From NCBI RefSeq assembly GCF_021223605.1, contig NZ_CP075175.1, forward strand, positions 2,841,001 to 2,905,000: a DNA stretch of 64,000 bases. The letters are read 5' to 3'. The notes beneath the pieces are model-generated. The model did no database searches, was not told the DNA's origin, and saw only the letters and a list, made by a program, of their open reading frames with translations. Made by a program: the position numbers and the translations under genes. Position 1 is the stretch's first letter. Each line of letters opens with the position of its first letter. This DNA is from Paenibacillus sp. 481 (GTDB lineage: Bacteria > Bacillota > Bacilli > Paenibacillales > Paenibacillaceae). Positions 56,802 to 64,000 of the stretch are shown piece after piece.

Positions 56802-56883
56802 ATGACGTTAATGAACATTGATATAAATCGATTATTTATATGTGAGAAAAGATAATGTGAAATAAGAAAGGAGTTACGGATAA

Positions 56884-59271
56884 ATGTTTGAATTTCTTGA
56901 CTCATCCCGTGAAAGGACGGACATACACGAAGCAATAGCGAAGCTTAACCCCGAGCAACAGCGTGCCGTCGAGGTTACCGAAGGACCGCTGCTCATTATG
57001 GCTGGAGCGGGCTCTGGTAAGACGCGCGTTCTGACGCATCGCATCGCATATCTAGTCGCAACACGCAAAGCACCGCCGTGGGGGATTCTCGCCATTACCT
57101 TTACGAACAAAGCAGCACGTGAAATGCAGGAACGTGTATCCAGACTAGTCGGTGGCCCAGAAGGACACGATATTTGGGTTTCGACCTTCCACTCCATGTG
57201 CGTGCGAATTTTGCGCAAAGACATTGAGCGGATTGGATTCTCATCCAACTTCTCTATCCTTGACTCAGCAGACCAACTTTCCGTTATTCGCGGCTGTATG
57301 AAGGACCTTAACCTAGATACGAAGAAATTTGAGCCTAAAGCCGTGCAAGCTTCCATCAGCACAGCGAAAAACGAACTCATTTCACCGCAGCGCTTTGAGC
57401 AAAAAATCGGCGACTACTTCGATGGCATCGTTTCTAACGTGTACAAAATGTATCAAAAGCGACTCAGAAGCAACAACTCGCTCGATTTTGACGATCTCAT
57501 CATGATGACGATCGAACTGTTTAAGCAAGTGCCGGAAGTGCTCGATTTTTATCAAAAAAAATTCAAATACATTCACGTCGACGAGTATCAGGATACGAAC
57601 CGCGCGCAATATATGTTGTGCCGTATGTTGGCAGACCAGCATAAGAACATTTGCGTTGTCGGTGACAGCGACCAGTCGATCTATCGCTGGCGCGGCGCTG
57701 ACATTTCGAACATCCTCAACTTTGAAGAGGATTATCCGAACGCGACGACGATTATGCTTGAGCAAAATTATCGTTCCACTTCGAATATCCTGAATGCTGC
57801 CAACGAGGTCATCAAGCTGAACATCGGCCGCAAACCGAAGAAGTTGTGGACTGACCGTGGCGAGGGTAGCGCGATTAAGCTTTACCAAGCGGATACAGAG
57901 CATGACGAAGGATATTTTGTAACAGGGGAAATTAAAAAAAATCAAATGAGCGGCAAGTCGTACAGCGACCATGCCATTTTATATCGGACGAACGCGCAGT
58001 CTCGTGTTATTGAGGAAATACTTATTAAATCCGAAATTCCGTATCAAATCGTCGGCGGCATCAAATTCTATGACCGCAAAGAGATTAAAGACTTGCTTGC
58101 GTACTTGCGTCTCATCTCTAACCCGGACGACGACATCAGTCTAGAGCGAATTATTAACGTACCAAAGCGAGGCATTGGCGCTACAACGATCGCTAAGCTG
58201 TCCGATGCGGCGACTGCGCGCGATACATCCATTATCAAAGTCATCGCCAATATGGATGACATCGACATCGCGCCTAAGACAAAAGGTACATTACGTGACT
58301 TCCAAGCGATGATCGACAACTTGCATCGTATGTTGGAGTACTTGTCTGTCACCGAGCTTACCGAAAAGATACTCGAGCTATCCGAGTATAAGTTAGAACT
58401 TCAGCGCGAGAATACGCTCGAATCGAAAGCAAGACTTGAGAACATCGACGAGTTCCTATCCGTTACACAGGATTTCGAAAAGCGCAATGAAGATAAATCG
58501 CTCGTCTCATTCTTGACGGACTTGGCGCTTATCGCGGACATCGATTCCATGGGTGATTCCGATGATGACGAAGAGCCGCAAGATGCGGTCATCCTCATGA
58601 CCATGCACAGTGCGAAAGGGTTGGAATTCCCAACCGTATTCATAATAGGCATGGAGGAAGGCGTCTTCCCGCATAGTCGCACATTCAACGACAATGAGGA
58701 ATTGGAAGAGGAACGTCGCTTAGCCTATGTAGGTATCACTCGTGCCGAGAAGCAATTGTTCCTAACATGTGCTCGTACGCGCACCTTGTTCGGACGAACG
58801 AGTGCAAATGCACCGTCGCGCTTTTTAGCAGAAATACCGGACGAAGTTAAGGAAGAAGTATCGACATCTGGCGGTCGCTACGGTCGTCATGATCGCTACG
58901 GTCGCAGCAATACAGCCGCTTCCTACGGCGGCCGCGGGCTCGGCTACAGCGGCAGCTCTGGTAGCGCGGGCAACCAAGGCTCAGCAAGTTCCGGCGGCAA
59001 CAACGCCAACGGCTCAAGCAATGGCCTCGGCAGCCGCAGCGCTAGTGCGAGTAAAGTGACGGTCACGTCCGCACTCGACAGCGCCAAGCAGACCGGAACA
59101 CAGGATGGTTCCTTCCAGACAGGTGACAAAGTATCTCACGCCAAATGGGGCGTTGGCGTCATCGTATCCGTAAAAGGTACGGGCACGGACACGGAACTGC
59201 AAATCGCATTCCCAGCTCCTGTAGGCGTCAAACGATTGCTATCTGCCTTTGCACCCGTAACCAAAGTATAG
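56884..59271 (+). CDS. pcrA: ATP-dependent DNA helicase PcrA
   Basis: 795 aa, superfamily 1A 3'-5' helicase for repair and clearing of replication-transcription conflicts. Motifs in order: LNPEQQRAV (Q motif), [15 protein letters not shown] (I), [11 protein letters not shown] (Ia), [15 protein letters not shown] (II), [16 protein letters not shown] (III), [12 protein letters not shown] (IV), [20 protein letters not shown] (V) and [13 protein letters not shown] (VI). Between about 665 and 735 is a Gly/Ser/Asn/Arg-rich stretch, then a Tudor-like C-terminal domain ([17 protein letters not shown]) that contacts RNA polymerase. AAAGGAG ten bases before the ATG. Confidence 0.98.
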   Translation: MFEFLDSSRERTDIHEAIAKLNPEQQRAVEVTEGPLLIMAGAGSGKTRVLTHRIAYLVATRKAPPWGILAITFTNKAAREMQERVSRLVGGPEGHDIWVSTFHSMCVRILRKDIERIGFSSNFSILDSADQLSVIRGCMKDLNLDTKKFEPKAVQASISTAKNELISPQRFEQKIGDYFDGIVSNVYKMYQKRLRSNNSLDFDDLIMMTIELFKQVPEVLDFYQKKFKYIHVDEYQDTNRAQYMLCRMLADQHKNICVVGDSDQSIYRWRGADISNILNFEEDYPNATTIMLEQNYRSTSNILNAANEVIKLNIGRKPKKLWTDRGEGSAIKLYQADTEHDEGYFVTGEIKKNQMSGKSYSDHAILYRTNAQSRVIEEILIKSEIPYQIVGGIKFYDRKEIKDLLAYLRLISNPDDDISLERIINVPKRGIGATTIAKLSDAATARDTSIIKVIANMDDIDIAPKTKGTLRDFQAMIDNLHRMLEYLSVTELTEKILELSEYKLELQRENTLESKARLENIDEFLSVTQDFEKRNEDKSLVSFLTDLALIADIDSMGDSDDDEEPQDAVILMTMHSAKGLEFPTVFIIGMEEGVFPHSRTFNDNEELEEERRLAYVGITRAEKQLFLTCARTRTLFGRTSANAPSRFLAEIPDEVKEEVSTSGGRYGRHDRYGRSNTAASYGGRGLGYSGSSGSAGNQGSASSGGNNANGSSNGLGSRSASASKVTVTSALDSAKQTGTQDGSFQTGDKVSHAKWGVGVIVSVKGTGTDTELQIAFPAPVGVKRLLSAFAPVTKV

Positions 59272-59333
59272 TCTTGTCGTGCAGAAAGCATTACGCACCT
59301 AGAATCAAACGACAAGTAACAACCGACAAGTAA

Positions 59334-61415
<2,082 letters not shown>

Positions 61416-61440
61416 TACAAGCGCAGACGAGTACACGATC

Positions 61441-61493
61441 AATCCCCGTTTATGCGTCGCTTTCACCAAAGTGAACGAGACGGGGATTTTTAA
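61441..61493 (+). terminator. Terminator after ligA
   Basis: AATCCCCGT (61441-61449) pairs with ACGGGGATT (61480-61488), with an inner TTCAC/GTGAA hairpin, followed by TTTTAATTTT. Confidence 0.85.
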
Positions 61494-61516
61494 TTTTCAT
61501 ATTAGGAGGCCCCTGT

Positions 61517-62293
61517 ATGTCATGGACCATTCTCATCGTTGAAGATGAGCCGCTGGCGCGCGAAGATCTGGCGCACACACTATCCCTTTACCACGAGGAA
61601 TTAGAAATTGTACAAGCTGCCACAGGAACAGAAGCATTGCAGCTTGTTCAGGAGCGGGAGCCGAAACTCATTTTTTTAGATATTAATTTACCCGATATAA
61701 GCGGACTTCAAGTAGCAGAACATATTTCCGCGATGCCAATAAAGCACATCACACAGCGTATTCCGATTATTTTTTGTACAGCCTATGATGAGTATGCGCT
61801 ACAAGCCTTTCAATTGCGAGCTTATCATTATCTATTAAAGCCTTACGATGAGCAGGACATATACGCGATATTAAAGGAACTCCAATTTAACACGCAATTA
61901 AACACGCAAGTGAACAATCGAATGAACACGCAAAATACCTCTCAGACCCGACCTTCATCCATCCATGCGTGCAAGCTCGCACTTCCGAACGAAAACGTAA
62001 CTCATTATGTGATGCCCGAGCATATTATTTTTCTTGAAAAACAGGACAAGCACGTCCGCGTAGTTACGACGCAAGGAACCTACTTCACGACACGTACACT
62101 CCAAGAGTTGGAGCGTAGACTTGAACCCTATTTATTTTTCCGTTGCCATAAAAGCTTTGTTATTAGCATGCGTCATGCTGAACAGCTCAGTACGTATACA
62201 ACTGGAACATTCAACTTGCTGATGAGTGAAGGCAGCACAGTACCTGTGAGCCGTAACTATGTTAAAGAGCTGCGATATAAGCTAGAAATTTAA
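61517..62293 (+). CDS. LytTR-family response regulator
   Basis: 258 aa. Receiver domain 1-122 with acidic residues EDE at 9-11, phospho-acceptor Asp55 in LIFLDINLPD, and lysine in LLKPYDEQD. A linker of Asn/Thr/Gln repeats (about 124-150) leads to a LytTR DNA-binding domain (about 150-258: EHIIFLEKQDKHVRVVTTQGTYF, RCHKSFVIS, VPVSRNYVKELR). AGGAGG before the ATG. There is no sensor kinase next to it. Its position before a cstA-family transporter recalls LytTR systems that switch on pyruvate/peptide CstA-type transporters in enterobacteria (BtsSR-BtsT), so it probably controls that gene. Confidence 0.92.
   Translation: MSWTILIVEDEPLAREDLAHTLSLYHEELEIVQAATGTEALQLVQEREPKLIFLDINLPDISGLQVAEHISAMPIKHITQRIPIIFCTAYDEYALQAFQLRAYHYLLKPYDEQDIYAILKELQFNTQLNTQVNNRMNTQNTSQTRPSSIHACKLALPNENVTHYVMPEHIIFLEKQDKHVRVVTTQGTYFTTRTLQELERRLEPYLFFRCHKSFVISMRHAEQLSTYTTGTFNLLMSEGSTVPVSRNYVKELRYKLEI
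61886..61966 (+). repeat. NTQ-type repeats coding the linker of the response regulator
   Basis: AACACGCAA occurs three times in frame (N-T-Q), with variants between, at the border of receiver and DNA-binding domains. Confidence 0.7.
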
Positions 62294-62674
62294 CATCTTG
62301 ATCTACATATCTTACATAACGCTCCTGTCCCATTGTATTACGGTGTGAACCGATTATACTTTTTGCAATCGTTATCAAAATGTGAACAGGTGGTGAATAA
62401 GCACTTTGTAGCTTTATGTATGTACTTGAAGCAACTTAGAGCATCTTGTGTCAGCTTAGAATCGACCTTGATTGAGCAGTATGCTGAACATATCTATAGT
62501 ACATATCCGCGTGATTTAACTTTATCGCAGTAACGTGGCATTACGACGGTGATCAAGGTCTTTTACAAGCAAAAACTCTCATCATATGCATGACACGCTA
62601 TGCACCACTAAATTTGCAACCAAATGTACATGCCATTTTTGATTTCAAACGTTCTATAGGGGAGACGATTCGTG
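62294..62674. other. Intergenic region before the cstA-type gene
   Basis: 381 bases. I find no convincing promoter pair, riboswitch or CcpA site. A 66-codon frame at 62333-62533 has a TTG start without a ribosome site and is probably noise. LytTR-binding direct repeats would be expected here but none is clear by eye. Confidence 0.4.
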
Positions 62675-64000
62675 ATGAAAAAGAAAGCGTGGATATCCAT
62701 CTTACTGTGGGGACTTATTTCACTGATCGGTGCTAGTGCGCTGGGAACATTAGCGTTGAACCGCGGCGAAACCATTAATGCGGTGTGGCTCGTTATCGCT
62801 GCCGTTTGCTTTTACTCCGTTGCGTATCGCTTCTACAGCAAATTTCTAGCTAACAAGGTGTTCGGACTCGACGATAAGCGTCAAACACCGGCCGAACTCA
62901 AAAATGATGGCAAAGATTACGTCCCGACGAACAAATGGGTTCTTTTCGGGCACCACTTTGCCGCGATTGCAGGAGCGGGCCCACTCGTCGGCCCAGTATT
63001 GGCTGCGCAAATGGGCTATCTGCCAGGAGCCATATGGCTCATTGTCGGCGTTATGATAGGAGGGGCTGTACAAGACTTTATTATTTTGTTCGCATCTACT
63101 CGTCGCAATGGAAAATCGCTAGGGGACATGATTAAAGATGAAGTCGGAAAGCTAACCGGCACCGTCGCTATGATCGGTATACTCGGAATTATGATCATTT
63201 TACTTGCCGTTCTTGGCCTCGTCGTCGTTAAAGCGCTCGTTGGTAGCCCGTGGGGAATGTTTACGATCGCGGCTACGATTCCAATCGCGATCTTTATGGG
63301 GCTATATATGCGTTACATCCGACCGGGGCGTGTAGGAGAAGGTTCGGTTATTGGTCTCGTGTTACTCTTTCTTTCCTTAATAGGTGGACAATACGTTGCT
63401 GAACATCCGACATATTCAGCATGGTTCACATTTGATAGTGAAACCATTGCACTTATGATGATTGTTTACGGCTTCGTCGCTTCAGCCATTCCAGTCTGGC
63501 TATTGCTGGCGCCGCGCGATTATTTAAGCACTTTTCTTAAAATAGGTACGATCGTAGGTATGGCGCTCGGTATTTTGTTCGTTATGCCCGAATTGCAAAT
63601 GCCGGCTCTCACGCAGTTTGTAGACGGGACGGGCCCCGTGTTTGCAGGGAACTTATTCCCGTTCCTGTTCATCACGATTGCCTGCGGCGCTGTCTCTGGC
63701 TTCCATGCGCTTGTTTCTTCCGGCACGACGCCTAAAATGCTTGAACGCGAGTCGCATGCCCGTCCTATCGGCTACGGCGCCATGCTGATGGAATCGTTCG
63801 TTGCGATTATGGCTCTCGTTGCAGCTTGCGTGCTTACGCCAGGCGTATACTTTGCAATGAATAGCCCGGCTAGCGTAATAGGAACCGATACCGTGCAGGC
63901 TGCCGCTACCATAGGACAGTGGGGCTTCACGATAACACCCGCTGACTTGGATACGATGGCCAAAGATGTTGGCGAATCCACTATTTTGTCCCGGACGGGC
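62675..64000 (+). CDS. cstA: CstA family transporter, 5' part only
   Basis: Open at the right edge; 442 codons are visible. Multi-pass membrane protein. KKKAWISILLWGLISLIGA, the N-terminal motif PTNKWVLFGHHFAAIAGAGPL-then-VGPVLAAQMGYLPG, GGAVQDFIILFASTRRNGKSLGD and ACGAVSGFHALVSSGTTPKM are all classic for CstA/BtsT proteins, which take up pyruvate or peptides during carbon limitation. ATG at 62675 with GGGGAG ten bases upstream; a GTG directly before it (62672) is equally possible. The upstream LytTR regulator is its likely controller. Confidence 0.95.
   Translation, partial: MKKKAWISILLWGLISLIGASALGTLALNRGETINAVWLVIAAVCFYSVAYRFYSKFLANKVFGLDDKRQTPAELKNDGKDYVPTNKWVLFGHHFAAIAGAGPLVGPVLAAQMGYLPGAIWLIVGVMIGGAVQDFIILFASTRRNGKSLGDMIKDEVGKLTGTVAMIGILGIMIILLAVLGLVVVKALVGSPWGMFTIAATIPIAIFMGLYMRYIRPGRVGEGSVIGLVLLFLSLIGGQYVAEHPTYSAWFTFDSETIALMMIVYGFVASAIPVWLLLAPRDYLSTFLKIGTIVGMALGILFVMPELQMPALTQFVDGTGPVFAGNLFPFLFITIACGAVSGFHALVSSGTTPKMLERESHARPIGYGAMLMESFVAIMALVAACVLTPGVYFAMNSPASVIGTDTVQAAATIGQWGFTITPADLDTMAKDVGESTILSRTG

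Noticed and set aside
57382..57972. Minus-strand frame of 196 codons inside pcrA
   Set aside because: Antisense to helicase motifs II-IV; composition of a shadow frame.
62333..62533. 66-codon frame before cstA
   Set aside because: TTG start without ribosome site, no membrane segment or motif; most likely untranslated leader sequence.

Overview
The window looks like chromosomal DNA from an endospore-forming, flagellated Gram-positive bacterium of the Paenibacillaceae (Paenibacillus / Aneurinibacillus / Brevibacillus type). The evidence is a spore germinant-receptor gene at the left edge, a MinJ-type PDZ division protein, FtsEX followed by CtpB, PcrB-PcrA-LigA, frequent TTG/GTG starts behind strong AGGAGG-type ribosome sites, and proteins of firmicute type throughout. 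I see no rRNA, tRNA, CRISPR array, transposase or prophage gene.

Left block (1-8.5 kb): a truncated GerA-family gene and a VanW/G5 protein on the minus strand, then a plus-strand cell-division/cell-wall series ftsE-ftsX-M23 peptidase-ctpB-minJ. A convergent gap (8.45-8.84 kb) carries a cluster of DnaA-box-like 9-mers. From 8.8 to 14.5 kb a minus-strand peptide ABC importer follows (binding protein, two permeases, one fused double ATPase), then motA-motB. From 16.8 to 30.5 kb on the plus strand lie uvrB-uvrA, a HAD phosphatase, a tiny membrane protein, an HtrA-like protease, a secreted three-module protein, a long U32 protein and galU.

Central block (30.5-55.7 kb): a large, visibly AT-richer surface-glycan locus. 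A minus-strand arm encodes the priming phosphosugar transferase, two GT4 enzymes and a Wzy/WaaL-type ligase with TPRs. From a shared divergent promoter region a plus-strand arm encodes manC-gmd-rmd (GDP-D-rhamnose), the Wzm-Wzt exporter with a carbohydrate-binding domain, a coiled-coil FkbM methyltransferase, a double GT4 enzyme, an LTA-synthase-like membrane transferase, a GT-C enzyme, rmlA-rmlB-fdtA-fdtC-fdtB (dTDP-Fuc3NAc) and a GtrB/GtrA pair. D-rhamnose plus Fuc3NAc is the sugar set known from the S-layer glycan of Aneurinibacillus thermoaerophilus, so an S-layer or other protein-linked glycan is my leading reading. The parts suggest this order: priming, adaptor sugars, polymerisation by the double GT, capping by the methyltransferase with the coiled coil as a possible ruler, cap recognition by Wzt, export, and transfer by the ligase. 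The GtrB/GtrA/GT-C and LTA-synthase-like proteins could decorate the chain outside the membrane.

Right block (55.7-64 kb): pcrB, pcrA, ligA, a LytTR response regulator without a neighbouring kinase, and a CstA-family transporter cut by the window edge. Codon-repeat-rich, low-complexity linkers recur at domain borders in several unrelated proteins of the window.
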